A DNA stretch of 64,000 nucleotides from Cupriavidus oxalaticus (GTDB lineage: Bacteria > Pseudomonadota > Gammaproteobacteria > Burkholderiales > Burkholderiaceae). The notes beneath the pieces were generated by a model. It saw only the letters and a program-made list of their open reading frames with translations, was not told the origin of the DNA and ran no database searches. Made by a program: the position numbers and the translations under genes. Shown here in pieces: positions 8,133 through 17,473 of the stretch; position 1 is the stretch's first letter; the number at the start of each line of letters is the position of its first letter. The stretch spans positions 3,038,001 through 3,102,000 of the forward strand of contig NZ_CP069812.1 of the NCBI RefSeq assembly GCF_016894385.1, written 5' to 3'.

Positions 8133-8951
8133 TCAGGCCGCCGGTTGCGGCGCGCCGGCGCCGGGGTGGCGCCGGTAGGCCCAGATCACCATGGCAATGC
8201 CGGCCAGGATCATCGGCACGCTCAGCCACTGCCCCATCGACATCTTCAGCGCCAGCAGGCCAAGGAAGCTGTCCGGCTCGCGCGCGAATTCCGCGGCAAA
8301 GCGGAACGCGCCATAGCCGATCAGGAACACGCCCGAGACCGCGCCCATCGGCCGCGGCTTGCGCGCGAACAGCCACAGGATGATGAACAGCGCCACGCCC
8401 TCGCCGGCGAACTGGTACAGCTGCGACGGGTGGCGCGGGATGTTGTCGCCCGCCTGCGGGAAGATCATGCCCCAGGGCAGGTCGGTGGCGCGGCCCCACA
8501 GCTCGCCGTTGATGAAATTGCCGATGCGGCCGGCGGCGAGCCCGCACGGGATCATCGGCGCGATGAAGTCGGTCACCTCCATCCAGTGGCGGCGGCGCAG
8601 CTTGCCGAACAGCCACATGGCCACGATCACGCCGAGAAAGCCGCCGTGGAAGGCCATGCCGCCCTCCCATACCTTGAAGATCTCCATCGGGTGCGCCAGG
8701 TAGTACGTCGGCTTGTAGAACAGCACGTAGCCCAGCCGCCCGCCCAGGATCACGCCCAGCACGCCGAAGAACAGCATGTCATCGAGGTCGCGCGTGGCCC
8801 AGCCCTTGGCCGCCATGTGCGGCTGACGGATGCGCAGGCGCCCGAACCACAGGAACATGATGAACCCGGCCAGGTACATCAGCCCGTACCAGCGGATGGC
8901 AAGCGGGCCCAGGTGGATGGCAACCGGGTCGAACTGGGGATGGATCAGCAT
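8133..8951 (-). CDS. lgt: Prolipoprotein diacylglyceryl transferase
   Basis: A 272-residue seven-helix inner-membrane enzyme that transfers diacylglycerol from phosphatidylglycerol to the lipobox cysteine of prolipoproteins, the first step of lipoprotein maturation. The Lgt signature [14 protein letters not shown] is intact. HGGFLG and RHPSQLYQ, which contain the conserved His and Arg residues, are also present. The start at ATG 8949-8951 ([15 protein letters not shown]) matches the family N-terminus. The gene lies downstream of the LysR regulator on the same strand with a 41-nt gap, so it may be partly co-transcribed, but the two functions are unrelated. Confidence 0.96.
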   Translation of the reverse strand: MLIHPQFDPVAIHLGPLAIRWYGLMYLAGFIMFLWFGRLRIRQPHMAAKGWATRDLDDMLFFGVLGVILGGRLGYVLFYKPTYYLAHPMEIFKVWEGGMAFHGGFLGVIVAMWLFGKLRRRHWMEVTDFIAPMIPCGLAAGRIGNFINGELWGRATDLPWGMIFPQAGDNIPRHPSQLYQFAGEGVALFIILWLFARKPRPMGAVSGVFLIGYGAFRFAAEFAREPDSFLGLLALKMSMGQWLSVPMILAGIAMVIWAYRRHPGAGAPQPAA

Positions 8952-8992
8952 GTTGGCGTGAATGTAGTTGTCTGGTTGGGCCGGCCGCGCGC

Positions 8993-9934
8993 TCAGCGCG
9001 GCGCCGCGGTGGCCTCGTTGGCCTCGTTGGCCAGTGCACCGGCAATCTCGATGAACGACCGCAGCACCGGCGCCACGCCGGCGCTGCCGCCGTCGCGCCA
9101 GGCCAGCCCGGTCTCGATCTGCGGGCCGGACTCGCGCAGGGCCAGGTATGACACGCCGGTGCGCCGCAGGTTGCACAGCGATGCCGGCACCAGCGCCACG
9201 CCCATGCCGGCCGACACCAGGCTGACGATGGTCTGCATCTGGATCGCTTCCTGCGCGATCGCCGGCACCAGGCCCTCGCGCGCATAGTAGCCTGTAATGA
9301 TGTCATAAAACGCCGGCGCGCTTCGGCGCGGGAAGATGATCAGCGGATCGGATGCTGCCTCGCGCAGCGATACCTTGCCATCTTGCGCGAGCCCGCCCGC
9401 CGGCCGCCAGCCGTCGGGAACGGCCAGCACCAGCGGTTCGCTGACCAGCGGCAGGTAGGCCAGTCCGTGCGGCATCGCCGGCAGCTGGGGCCGGATCACC
9501 AGGCCCGCATCGATCGCGCCTTCCAGCAGGGCTTCGAGCTGGACGTCGCTGGTGGCCTCGCGCAGCTGCAGCTGCACCGCCGGATGACGCGCCCGGAACC
9601 GCCGCAGCAGGTCGGGCAGGATGCCGTAGTCGGCCGTGCTGACGAAGGCCAGCGACAGCGAACCCAGCTCGCCCCGCGCCAGCCGCTGCGCCAGCCCGGG
9701 CAGTGCCGCGGCATCGGCCAGCACCCGGCGCACCTCGGGCAGCCACTGCGCGCCGGCCGGCGTCAACGCCACGGAGCGCCGCGTGCGCACGAACAGCGGC
9801 ACGCCGATCTCCTCCTCCAGCGCCTGGATCTGCTGCGACAGCGGAGGCTGCGTCATCGACAACCGTTGCGCGGCGCGGCCGAAATGCAACTCTTCCGCCA
9901 CGGTGACGAAATAACGCAGCTGACGCAGGTCCAA
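8993..9934 (-). CDS. LysR-family transcriptional regulator (TTG start)
   Basis: A 313-residue LysR regulator with the winged-helix DNA-binding domain [23 protein letters not shown] at the N-terminus and a type-2 periplasmic-binding fold effector domain after about residue 90. No ATG fits. TTG at 9932-9934 is preceded by CAGGAGC at good spacing and starts exactly at the family N-terminus, so TTG is the likely start. It is divergent from ilvD and shares a 153-bp regulatory gap with it, so control of ilvD is plausible but unproven. The sequence resembles benzoate/catechol-type LysR proteins ([21 protein letters not shown]) as much as any amino-acid regulator. Confidence 0.9.
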   Translation of the reverse strand: MDLRQLRYFVTVAEELHFGRAAQRLSMTQPPLSQQIQALEEEIGVPLFVRTRRSVALTPAGAQWLPEVRRVLADAAALPGLAQRLARGELGSLSLAFVSTADYGILPDLLRRFRARHPAVQLQLREATSDVQLEALLEGAIDAGLVIRPQLPAMPHGLAYLPLVSEPLVLAVPDGWRPAGGLAQDGKVSLREAASDPLIIFPRRSAPAFYDIITGYYAREGLVPAIAQEAIQMQTIVSLVSAGMGVALVPASLCNLRRTGVSYLALRESGPQIETGLAWRDGGSAGVAPVLRSFIEIAGALANEANEATAAPR

Positions 9935-9971
9935 GCCGGGCTCCTGATATGTTTTACGACTCAATAAAGGG

Positions 9972-9989
9972 CAAATAATATATTTGACA
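9972..9989. promoter_or_regulatory. Palindrome overlapping a TTGACA box between lysR and ilvD
   Basis: CAAATAATATATTTG at 9972-9986 is an inverted repeat with 6-bp arms and overlaps TTGACA (9984-9989), a candidate -35 element for ilvD. The matching -10 element is poor. The position suits a LysR operator in the divergent gap. Confidence 0.4.
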
Positions 9990-10087
9990 CTCCAAAATGC
10001 AAGGGGCATGCTTTCCCGCACAACATCGGCTGCCCGCGTGACACTGCGCGACCCCCGCGGCGCCGGACATTCCCCCGGAGACCCACC

Positions 10088-11761
10088 ATGGCATTCAACA
10101 AACGCTCGCAGCACATCACGCAAGGCGTGGCGCGTTCCCCCAACCGCTCGATGTACTACGCCCTTGGCTACAAGAAGGAAGACTTCGACAAGCCGATGGT
10201 GGGCATCGCCAACGGCCACTCCACGATCACCCCCTGCAACGCCGGCCTGCAGCGCCTCGCCGATGCGGCGATCGACGCGATCAAGGCCTCGGACGCCAAT
10301 CCGCAGGTGTTCGGCACCCCGACCATCTCGGACGGCATGTCGATGGGCACCGAGGGGATGAAGTACTCGCTGATCTCGCGCGAGGTCATCGCCGACTGCA
10401 TCGAGACCGCGGCACAGGGCCAGTGGATGGACGGCGTGGTGGTGATCGGCGGCTGCGACAAGAACATGCCCGGCGGCATGATCGCGCTGGCCCGCACCAA
10501 CGTGCCGGGCATCTATGTCTACGGCGGCACCATCAAGCCGGGCAACTGGAAGGGCAAGGACCTGACCATCGTGTCGTCGTTCGAGGCCGTGGGCGAATTC
10601 ACCGCCGGGCGCATGAGCCAGGAAGACTTCGAGGGCGTGGAACAGAACGCCTGCCCGTCGACCGGATCGTGCGGCGGCATGTACACCGCCAACACCATGA
10701 GCTCGTCGTTCGAGGCGCTGGGCATGTCGCTGCTGTACTCGTCGACCATGGCCAACCCGGACCAGGAGAAGGTCGACAGCGCGGCCGAATCGGCGCGCGT
10801 GCTGGTCGAGGCGATCAAGCAGGACATCAAGCCGCGCGACATCATCACGCGCCAGTCGATCGAGAATGCCGTGGCGCTGATCATGGCCACCGGCGGCTCG
10901 ACCAACGCGGTGCTGCACTACCTCGCCATCGCCCACGCCGCCGAGGTGGAATGGACCATCGAGGACTTCGAGCGCATCCGCCGCAAGGTGCCGGTGATCT
11001 GCAACCTGAAGCCTTCCGGCCAGTACGTGGCCACCGACCTGCACAAGGCGGGCGGCATCCCGCAGGTCATGAAGATCCTGCTGAAGGCCGGCCTGCTGCA
11101 TGGCGACTGCCTGACCATTACGGGCCGCACGCTGGCCGAAGAACTCGAACACGTGCCGGACACCCCGCGCGCCGACCAGGATGTAATCCTGCCCATCGAC
11201 AAGGCGCTCTACAAGGAAGGCCACCTCGCCATCCTGAAGGGCAACCTGGCCGAGGAAGGCGCGGTCGCCAAGATCACCGGACTGAAGAACCCCGTCATCA
11301 CCGGCCCGGCGCGCGTGTTCGAGGACGAGCAGAGCGCGATGGAAGCCATCCTGGCCGACAAGATCAACGCCGGCGACGTGCTGGTGCTGCGCTACCTCGG
11401 TCCCAAGGGCGGCCCGGGCATGCCGGAAATGCTGGCGCCGACCTCGGCCATCATCGGCAAGGGACTGGGCGAATCGGTCGGGTTTATCACCGATGGCCGC
11501 TTTTCGGGTGGTACCTGGGGCATGGTGGTCGGCCACGTGGCGCCTGAGGCGGCGGTGGGCGGCACGATCGCGCTGGTGCGGGAAGGGGACTCGATCACCA
11601 TCGACGCGCACAAGCTGCTGCTGCAGCTGAACGTGCCGGAGGAAGAGCTGGCGAAGCGGCGTGCCGACTGGAAGGCGCCGGGGCCGCGCTATACGCGTGG
11701 GGTGCTGGCGAAGTTTTCGAAGCTGGCGTCGACGGCCAGCAAGGGTGCAGTGACGGATTGA
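10088..11761 (+). CDS. ilvD: Dihydroxy-acid dehydratase
   Basis: A 557-residue IlvD/Edd-family iron-sulfur dehydratase that converts 2,3-dihydroxy-isovalerate and -methylvalerate to the 2-keto acids in valine and isoleucine synthesis. The cluster cysteines are visible in [10 protein letters not shown] and [16 protein letters not shown], and the C-terminal [18 protein letters not shown] motif carries the catalytic Ser region. The sequence around [20 protein letters not shown] is typical of the betaproteobacterial type. A strong terminator follows 20 nt after the stop, so it is a single-gene unit, divergent from the LysR gene. Confidence 0.97.
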   Translation: MAFNKRSQHITQGVARSPNRSMYYALGYKKEDFDKPMVGIANGHSTITPCNAGLQRLADAAIDAIKASDANPQVFGTPTISDGMSMGTEGMKYSLISREVIADCIETAAQGQWMDGVVVIGGCDKNMPGGMIALARTNVPGIYVYGGTIKPGNWKGKDLTIVSSFEAVGEFTAGRMSQEDFEGVEQNACPSTGSCGGMYTANTMSSSFEALGMSLLYSSTMANPDQEKVDSAAESARVLVEAIKQDIKPRDIITRQSIENAVALIMATGGSTNAVLHYLAIAHAAEVEWTIEDFERIRRKVPVICNLKPSGQYVATDLHKAGGIPQVMKILLKAGLLHGDCLTITGRTLAEELEHVPDTPRADQDVILPIDKALYKEGHLAILKGNLAEEGAVAKITGLKNPVITGPARVFEDEQSAMEAILADKINAGDVLVLRYLGPKGGPGMPEMLAPTSAIIGKGLGESVGFITDGRFSGGTWGMVVGHVAPEAAVGGTIALVREGDSITIDAHKLLLQLNVPEEELAKRRADWKAPGPRYTRGVLAKFSKLASTASKGAVTD

Positions 11762-11780
11762 GGCGCACTTGCCGGATGAG

Positions 11781-11809
11781 AAAAGCCCGCAATCCCGCGG
11801 GCTTTTTTG
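11781..11809 (+). terminator. Intrinsic terminator of ilvD
   Basis: A 10-bp stem AAAAGCCCGC/GCGGGCTTTT with a 6-nt loop runs into a T6 tract, beginning 20 nt after the ilvD stop codon. The A/T flanks could also let it work from the other strand. Confidence 0.9.
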
Positions 11810-11861
11810 TTGGCTGAGGCGTCTTGCATGCCGGCCGCGCCAAGGGGGGCGACGGCTCGCT

Positions 11862-12350
11862 TCAATCCCCGCCCGGCGTCCGCTCGATCTCCTCCAGGGT
11901 GGCGTCCAGCCACTCCACCAGCCGGGCCTCCAGCGACTGCGTCAGCTCGCTGGCGAGCTGCGCCGTCAGCGGCGCCAGCCGCGCCTGCAGCGTGGCTTCG
12001 GTATGGGCCTCGACCACCTGCGGCCACTCGGTGCGAAAGCGCAGCATCACGCGCGACAGCAGCTCGCTGCGCATGGCGCGCAGGTCGTCCTCGCCGGGAT
12101 CGGTCGCCGCTGCCGGGGCTTGCGGCGCCGGTGCTTCGGCCTGCGGCTCCGCGCTATCGCCAGTATCGCCCACATGCATGACCATGCCGGATTCGGCCAT
12201 GCCGAAGGTATCGATGACGCCCTCCTGCGTAGCGGCCTGCGGCTGCGCCGCCGATTCCGCATCCGGCAGTTCGACCACCTCCGTCAGCAGCGGAATGCTG
12301 TCGTTGGGCCCCGGCCGCGGAATCACCCGCGATGTGGTGCGTTCGCTCAT
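11862..12350 (-). CDS. DUF2486-like conserved hypothetical protein
   Basis: A 162-residue protein with an N-terminal SIPLLTEVVELPD motif, a low-complexity Ala/Pro/Glu middle (residues about 40-90) and a C-terminal amphipathic helical region (SRVMLRFRTEWPQVVEAH to the end). It overlaps the holC stop by four bases (ATGA), so the two are translationally coupled. The N-terminal motif and the position beside holC fit the DUF2486 family found in Burkholderia and relatives. The function is unknown. Confidence 0.75.
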   Translation of the reverse strand: MSERTTSRVIPRPGPNDSIPLLTEVVELPDAESAAQPQAATQEGVIDTFGMAESGMVMHVGDTGDSAEPQAEAPAPQAPAAATDPGEDDLRAMRSELLSRVMLRFRTEWPQVVEAHTEATLQARLAPLTAQLASELTQSLEARLVEWLDATLEEIERTPGGD

Positions 12351-12781
12351 GCTGCGTCTCCCTTGGGCTGGCCGATATCGTGATGAGTCAGCGGATAGCC
12401 GCGTTCGCGGTAGAAGCGGTAGCGCTGGCGGCCGGCTTCGCGGGCGGCGTCGCCGGACCCCACCACTTCAATCAGGCGTTCGAAACTGGCGAATTGCGCC
12501 GGCGGCTGGTCGGACAGGTTGATCAGCAGCTGGTGGTGCGGCACGCCCTCGGTGGTGGCGGCCAGCAGGATCGGCGTGACCGCCGCATTGGGGTGTTCAA
12601 GCCCGCAATGCGGCAGGAAATCCAGCGCCGAAAAGGTCCACAGGCGCGCATCCAGGTCCGCCAGCTGCGCCGGCGCGCCGTGGATCACTACCTTCTGGCC
12701 GGCGCCGTAGGCCTTGCGGACCAGCCGGCAGACATAGCCGAGCAGGTCCGGCACGTTGCTGTGGAAGTCGATGCGCGTCAT
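12347..12781 (-). CDS. holC: DNA polymerase III chi subunit
   Basis: A 144-residue HolC protein, the normal length. The N-terminus MTRIDFHSNVPDLLGYVCRLVRKAY and the later ATTEGVPHHQLLINLSDQPP are typical. Chi binds psi in the clamp-loader complex and contacts the C-terminal tail of single-stranded DNA-binding protein. It lies between pepA upstream and the DUF2486 gene downstream, the arrangement seen in many proteobacteria (pepA-holC), with a 43-nt gap to pepA. Confidence 0.93.
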   Translation of the reverse strand: MTRIDFHSNVPDLLGYVCRLVRKAYGAGQKVVIHGAPAQLADLDARLWTFSALDFLPHCGLEHPNAAVTPILLAATTEGVPHHQLLINLSDQPPAQFASFERLIEVVGSGDAAREAGRQRYRFYRERGYPLTHHDIGQPKGDAA

Positions 12782-12824
12782 GGGCGTTTGCTGCTTGCGT
12801 TGCCGGGATGGCTGACTGCTGCCG

Positions 12825-14363
12825 TCAGGCCGCGCGGTCCATCAGGAACTGCGTCAGCAGCGGCACCGGGCGGCCGGTGGCGCCCTTGGCCGCGCCGCTC
12901 TTCCAGGCCGTGCCGGCGATGTCCAGGTGGGCCCAGTCGTACTTCTCGGTAAAGCGCGACAGGAAGCAGGCCGCGGTCACGCTGCCCGCCGGGCGCCCGC
13001 CGATATTGGCCATGTCGGCGAAGTTGGACTTGAGCTGGTCCTGGTACTCGTCATCGAGCGGCATGCGCCAGGCGGTATCCATGGCATGGCGGCCGGCCTG
13101 CAGCAGCTGGTCGGCCAGCATGTCGGAGCGCGAGTACAGGCCGCTGTTCTGGTGGCCCAGCGCGATGATGCAGGCGCCGGTCAGCGTGGCCACGTCGATC
13201 ACCGCGGCCGGCTTGAAGCGCTCGACGTAGGTCAGCGCGTCGCAGAGGATCAGGCGGCCCTCGGCGTCGGTGTTCAGGATCTCGATGGTCTGGCCCGACA
13301 TGCTGGTGACGACATCGCCCGGCTTGGTGGCGACGCCGCTGGGCATGTTCTCGCAGGTCGGCACCACGGCCACGACGTTGAGCTTCAGGCCCATCTCGGC
13401 CACGGCCTGGATGGTGCCCAGCACCGAGGCGGCGCCGCACATGTCGTACTTCATCTCGTCCATGCCCTCGCCCGGCTTGAGCGAGATGCCGCCGGTGTCG
13501 AAGGTGATGCCCTTGCCCACCAGCACCACCGGCGCCTGCTTGGCACCGGCGCCGTCATAGCGAAGCACGATGAACTGCGGCGGCTCCTCGCTGCCCTTGG
13601 TCACGGCCAGGAAGGCGCCCATGTTGAGCGCCTCGATCTGCTTGCGGCCCAGCACTTCGGCCTTGAGCTTGTGGCGCTTGGCGATGCTGCGCGCGGCATT
13701 GGCCAGGTAGGTCGGGGTGCAGATATTGGACGGCAGGTTGCCCAGGTCACGCGTCACTTCCATGCCGTTGGCGATGGCGGTGCCGCGCACAGCGGCCTGG
13801 GTGGCGGCGCGGGCGTCACTGCTGTCGACCGCGATCACGACCTTGCGCAGCGACGACTTGTCGGCGCCGTTGGGCTTGCCGTTGGCATTGGCGCGCTTCA
13901 GGCCGGGGTGGCGCTCGAGCAACCGGTAGCCGGCGTCGCGCACCAGCGTGATGGTGCTGATGATGGCCCACGAAACGTCGCGCTGCTGCGGCGCCTGCTG
14001 CGCCAGGCACCACAGCGCGGTGGTGGCGCGCGTGGACGACAAGGCACGCACCGCGGTGCGCACGGCGTCGGCAAAGGCCTTGTCCGAGAACTCGGCTTCC
14101 TTGCCCAGGCCCACCAGCAGCACGCGCGCGGCGCCGACGCCGGCCACTTCGTGCAGCATCAGGTGGGTGCCGCGCTTGCCTTCGAAATCGCCCTGCTTGA
14201 CCAGCCGCGCCACCAAGCCCTTGGTGGCCGTGTCCAGCGCCTTGGCCACGCCGGCAAGGTTCTGGCCCTCGAACAGGCCGACCACGAGGCAGTCGGTCTT
14301 GGTCGCCAGGAAACCATTTTGGCCGGCTTTGCTCCAATCCAGGGCTTTTGTGCTAAATTCCAT
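12825..14363 (-). CDS. pepA: Leucyl aminopeptidase (M17 family)
   Basis: A 512-residue M17 cytosolic aminopeptidase. The metal-binding signature NTDAEGRL is at residues 364-371 within [17 protein letters not shown], and [17 protein letters not shown] carries the other metal and catalytic lysine residues. It removes N-terminal residues from peptides as a hexamer; in some bacteria it also binds DNA in Xer recombination. ATG 14361-14363 ([10 protein letters not shown]) is chosen because AAGGAAG sits just before it; an upstream ATG at 14405 lacks this. It is divergent from lptF with a 187-bp gap that must hold both promoters. Confidence 0.96.
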   Translation of the reverse strand: MEFSTKALDWSKAGQNGFLATKTDCLVVGLFEGQNLAGVAKALDTATKGLVARLVKQGDFEGKRGTHLMLHEVAGVGAARVLLVGLGKEAEFSDKAFADAVRTAVRALSSTRATTALWCLAQQAPQQRDVSWAIISTITLVRDAGYRLLERHPGLKRANANGKPNGADKSSLRKVVIAVDSSDARAATQAAVRGTAIANGMEVTRDLGNLPSNICTPTYLANAARSIAKRHKLKAEVLGRKQIEALNMGAFLAVTKGSEEPPQFIVLRYDGAGAKQAPVVLVGKGITFDTGGISLKPGEGMDEMKYDMCGAASVLGTIQAVAEMGLKLNVVAVVPTCENMPSGVATKPGDVVTSMSGQTIEILNTDAEGRLILCDALTYVERFKPAAVIDVATLTGACIIALGHQNSGLYSRSDMLADQLLQAGRHAMDTAWRMPLDDEYQDQLKSNFADMANIGGRPAGSVTAACFLSRFTEKYDWAHLDIAGTAWKSGAAKGATGRPVPLLTQFLMDRAA

Positions 14364-14550
14364 CGCGCTTCCTTCCAGGGTCTCGTTAGACACGAAAGCC
14401 TCCATTATCCGCGATTTTTACCCCGCGACCTGCCGCCGCTGATACGCCCCGGTCACGCTGACAGCCAATTGTGCTGCCGGCCCACTGTTCTGCCAGGCAC
14501 CTCGCACGGCACATCGCCCGCTCCGGCCGGCAGCCCGGAACCGAACCCGC

Positions 14551-15678
14551 ATGATCCTTCAACAAGCCCTGCGACGCGAGCTCGCCTACACCGCCGGGGC
14601 GGTGTTCCTGGTGATGCTGACCTTCATGCTCACGTCGCTCGTGATCCGCATCCTGGGGATGGCCGCCAGCGGCAAGGCCAGCCCCAACGACGTGCTGATG
14701 CTGATCGGCCTGGCCACCATCGGCTACCTGTCCATCCTGCTGTCGGCCACGCTGTTTATCTCGACCCTGATCGTGCTCACGCGCTGGTACAAGGATTCCG
14801 AGATGGTGGTGTGGTTCTCGGCCGGCATCTCGCTGCGCGACCTGGTCAAGCCGGTGCTGCAGTTCGCCGCGCCGTTCATCCTGCTGGCGCTGCTGCTGGG
14901 CATGTTCGCCTGGCCTTGGGCCAACCAGCAGAGCGCGCTGTTCCGCGACCGCTTCGAGCAGCGCGGGGTGATGTCGATGATCGCCGCCGGCCGCTTCATC
15001 GAGCCCGCCAAGGCCAACTACGTTCTGTTCATCGAGGGCATGGACCCCGACATGAAGCATGCGCGCAATGTCTTCGTCGCCAATTCCGAAGCCGACAAGA
15101 TCGGCGTGGCGCTGGCGCACCAGGGCAAGTTCGAGACCATGCCCAATGGCGACCGCATGGTGGTGATGGAGAACGGCCGCCGCTATTCCGGCACGCCCGG
15201 CCAGATCGACTACCGCATCGTCGAGTTCGAACGCTACGCGGTCAAGGTGGACAGCAAGCCGCCCGAGTCCGAAGCCAAGCTGCCGCCCAAGAGCCGCGAC
15301 ACCATCGAACTGATCCGCAACCCCACGCGCGAGAACCTGGGCGAGCTGATCTGGCGCATCTCGCTGCCGATCCTGGCCTTTAACTTCGTGATGATCGCGA
15401 TCCCGCTGGCCTACGTGAACCCGCGCCTGGGCCGCTATACCCCGCTGGTGTTCGCGGTGCTGATCTACCTGACGTACAGCAACCTGATCAACCTGACGCA
15501 GTCCTGGGTGCGCAACGGCTCGGTGCCGTTCTGGCTGGCCTGGTGGCCGATCCACCTGACGGTGTTCCTGGCGGCGCTGGTGCTGTTCCGCTACCGGCAG
15601 AACCGCAGCCTGGGCGGCTGGCGCGCCGTGTTCGGCCTGAAACGGCGCAATGCCGCCACCAGCGGGAGCCAGGCATGA
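14551..15678 (+). CDS. lptF: LPS export permease LptF
   Basis: A 375-residue YjgP/YjgQ-family inner-membrane protein with three N-terminal membrane helices, a large periplasmic beta-jellyroll domain (about residues 125-265) and three C-terminal helices. Together with LptG and the LptB ATPase it extracts LPS from the inner membrane and feeds it to LptC and LptA. The stop codon overlaps the lptG start (ATGA at 15675-15678), so the pair is translationally coupled. Confidence 0.95.
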   Translation: MILQQALRRELAYTAGAVFLVMLTFMLTSLVIRILGMAASGKASPNDVLMLIGLATIGYLSILLSATLFISTLIVLTRWYKDSEMVVWFSAGISLRDLVKPVLQFAAPFILLALLLGMFAWPWANQQSALFRDRFEQRGVMSMIAAGRFIEPAKANYVLFIEGMDPDMKHARNVFVANSEADKIGVALAHQGKFETMPNGDRMVVMENGRRYSGTPGQIDYRIVEFERYAVKVDSKPPESEAKLPPKSRDTIELIRNPTRENLGELIWRISLPILAFNFVMIAIPLAYVNPRLGRYTPLVFAVLIYLTYSNLINLTQSWVRNGSVPFWLAWWPIHLTVFLAALVLFRYRQNRSLGGWRAVFGLKRRNAATSGSQA

Positions 15679-16844
15679 GGATCCTGCGCGTCTATGAACG
15701 CTACTTCGGGCGGCTGGTCTATGGCGTGTTCGCCTTCATCCTGTTTGCGGTGCTGTCGCTGTTCGTGTTCTTCGACATGCTCAACGAGCTGGAGAACGTC
15801 AACGCCCAGTACACCTCGCTGGTGGCGCTGCTCCACGTGCTGCTGCAGGCCCCTACCCGCGTCTACGAGGTGCTGCCGATCGCAGTGCTGATCAGTGCGA
15901 TCTACGTGTTTTCGCAGCTGGCCAGCCAGTCCGAGTTCACCATCTTCCGCGTCGCCGGCCTGAATACCCGGCAGGCGCTGTTCTCACTGTTCAAGCTGGC
16001 GGTGCCGCTGGCGATCGTGACCTTTCTCTTCGGCGAGTTCATCGGCCCGCGCGCGGAGCAGTACGCGCAGAAGATCAAGCTCGAGGCGATCGGCGCGACG
16101 GTGTCGGCGGGCTTCCGTTCCGGCGTCTGGGTCAAGGACCGCGACCAGGATCCGGCCGTCGGCGGCGAGATCACCCGCTTCGTCAATGTGGCCGGGCTGC
16201 GGCCGGACCAGACCATCACCGGCATCACCATCTACGAGTTCGACCCGCAATACCGGCTGCGCGTGATCCGCGTGGCCCAGGAAGGCCGCTACCAGGGCGG
16301 CCAGTCATGGGAGTTGCAGGGGGTCAGCGAGACGCGCTTCAGCGAACTGGCGCCGCAGGCCGATCCGGCACAGCCCGCGCCGCCGCGTGATGCACTGGCG
16401 CCGGATTTCCGCGCCGAGCAGCTGAAATTCCCGCGCGTGGCGATGCACTCGGAGCTCACGCCGCAGATCCTGTCCGTGCTGCTGGTGACGCCGGAGCGGA
16501 TGTCGACGCTGGACCTGTTCCGCTATATCCGCCACCTGCGCGACAACAAGCAGGACACGCAGCGCTACGAGATCGCGTTCTGGAAAAAGGTGATCTACCC
16601 GTTGACGCTGTTCGTGATGGTGGCGCTGGCGCTGCCCTTCGCCTACCTGCACGCGCGTGCCGGGGCGGTGGGCGTGAAGGTGTTCGGCGGCATCATGCTG
16701 GGGCTGTCGTTCCACCTGTCGAATACGCTGTTCTCGCACGTCGGCCTGCTGCACACGTGGCCGCCCATCATCTCCGCGCTGGTGCCAGGCACGCTCTACC
16801 TGATGGTGGCGCTGCTCGCGCTGCGCTGGGTCGACCGGCACTGA
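15675..16844 (+). CDS. lptG: LPS export permease LptG
   Basis: A 389-residue partner of LptF with the same architecture: helices at about 13-35, 62-85 and 100-122, a periplasmic domain, then C-terminal helices ending in PGTLYLMVALLALRWVDR. The ATG used here is at 15675 (MRILRVYERYFGRLVYGVF), overlapping the lptF stop; the frame stays open upstream only in the shadow of lptF. The LptB2FG complex drives LPS transport across the periplasm. Confidence 0.95.
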   Translation: MRILRVYERYFGRLVYGVFAFILFAVLSLFVFFDMLNELENVNAQYTSLVALLHVLLQAPTRVYEVLPIAVLISAIYVFSQLASQSEFTIFRVAGLNTRQALFSLFKLAVPLAIVTFLFGEFIGPRAEQYAQKIKLEAIGATVSAGFRSGVWVKDRDQDPAVGGEITRFVNVAGLRPDQTITGITIYEFDPQYRLRVIRVAQEGRYQGGQSWELQGVSETRFSELAPQADPAQPAPPRDALAPDFRAEQLKFPRVAMHSELTPQILSVLLVTPERMSTLDLFRYIRHLRDNKQDTQRYEIAFWKKVIYPLTLFVMVALALPFAYLHARAGAVGVKVFGGIMLGLSFHLSNTLFSHVGLLHTWPPIISALVPGTLYLMVALLALRWVDRH

Positions 16845-16852
16845 GGACGGCC

Positions 16853-17251
16853 ATGGCAGCGTGCCACCGCGCCTTGGTCCTGTTCGCGCACGGCGCGCGC
16901 GATGCGCGCTGGCGCGAGCCGTTCGAGCGGCTGCGGCAGAAGCTGGCTGCCGCCCTGCCCGGCTGCGCGGTGCGGCTGGCATTCCTGGAACTGATGTCGC
17001 CGCTGCTGCCGGATACGCTGGCGGAACTCGCCGCGGACGGCGTGGCGGAAGTCACCGTGGTGCCGGTGTTCTTTGGTCAGGGCGGCCATATCCGGCGCGA
17101 CCTGCCTGCCCTGCTCGACCAGTGCCGGCAGGCCCATCCCGGCCTGAAGATCCATTGCGCGGCCGCGGTCGGCGAGTCCGATGCGGTGCTGGATGCGATC
17201 GCGGCCTACTGCATGGCGTCGCTGCCTGGCGCGCCTTCCGTGCAGTCCTGA
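16853..17251 (+). CDS. cbiX: Short sirohydrochlorin chelatase (CbiX/SirB type)
   Basis: A 132-residue single-domain chelatase, about half the length of bacterial CbiX/SirB and like the short homodimeric CbiX form. The metal-binding histidines are visible as FAHGARD (His13) and FFGQGGHIRRDLP (His79). It would insert Co or Fe into sirohydrochlorin. It begins 8 nt after lptG but faces, across a short convergent gap, the SUMT gene of the sulfur operon, which makes the precursor. Iron insertion for the siroheme of CysI is therefore a reasonable inference, although the metal cannot be read from sequence. Confidence 0.85.
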   Translation: MAACHRALVLFAHGARDARWREPFERLRQKLAAALPGCAVRLAFLELMSPLLPDTLAELAADGVAEVTVVPVFFGQGGHIRRDLPALLDQCRQAHPGLKIHCAAAVGESDAVLDAIAAYCMASLPGAPSVQS

Positions 17252-17260
17252 AGCGAAATG

Positions 17261-17292
17261 AAAAACCCCGTGCCGGCATCCCGGGACGGGGT
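17261..17292 (-). terminator. Intrinsic terminator facing the cobA/cys operon
   Basis: The stem ACCCCGT (17265-17271)/ACGGGGT (17286-17292) with an inner CCGG/CCGG pairing is followed on the minus strand by T5. It lies past the repeat element downstream of cobA and just after the cbiX stop. Confidence 0.65.
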
Positions 17293-17310
17293 CAGTAACA
17301 CCGTTGGTTT

Positions 17311-17440
17311 GCTCCCCTCTCCCGCCTGCGGGAGAGGGGCCGGGGGTGAGGGCAGGCGCCTGGCAAGCACCATGAGGCCTCGCTTCGTGGAGGCTCCCGC
17401 CCTCACCCCCGCCCCTCTCCCATAAATGGGAGAGGGGAGA
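17311..17440. repeat. Bipartite GC-rich inverted repeat, copy 1
   Basis: Two hairpin units, each of the form CTCTCCCGC-loop-GCGGGAGAG followed by GGGGGTGAGGG, face one another across about 46 bp (17311-17352 and 17399-17440). The same bipartite unit recurs at 43454-43569 and 52603-52755. It sits in the convergent gap between cbiX and cobA. Confidence 0.85.
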
Positions 17441-17473
17441 AAACGCTCGCTGTGCCAGCGCGAAGCCCGGAAA

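Noticed and set aside
8993..11611. 872-aa minus-strand frame antisense to ilvD
   Set aside because: It is a high-GC shadow; only the last 313 residues (the LysR regulator) are real and have a ribosome site at the TTG start.
17311..17440. Repeat block considered as a CRISPR-like array
   Set aside because: Only two inverted units with no regular spacer and no direct repeats; no cas genes occur in the window.
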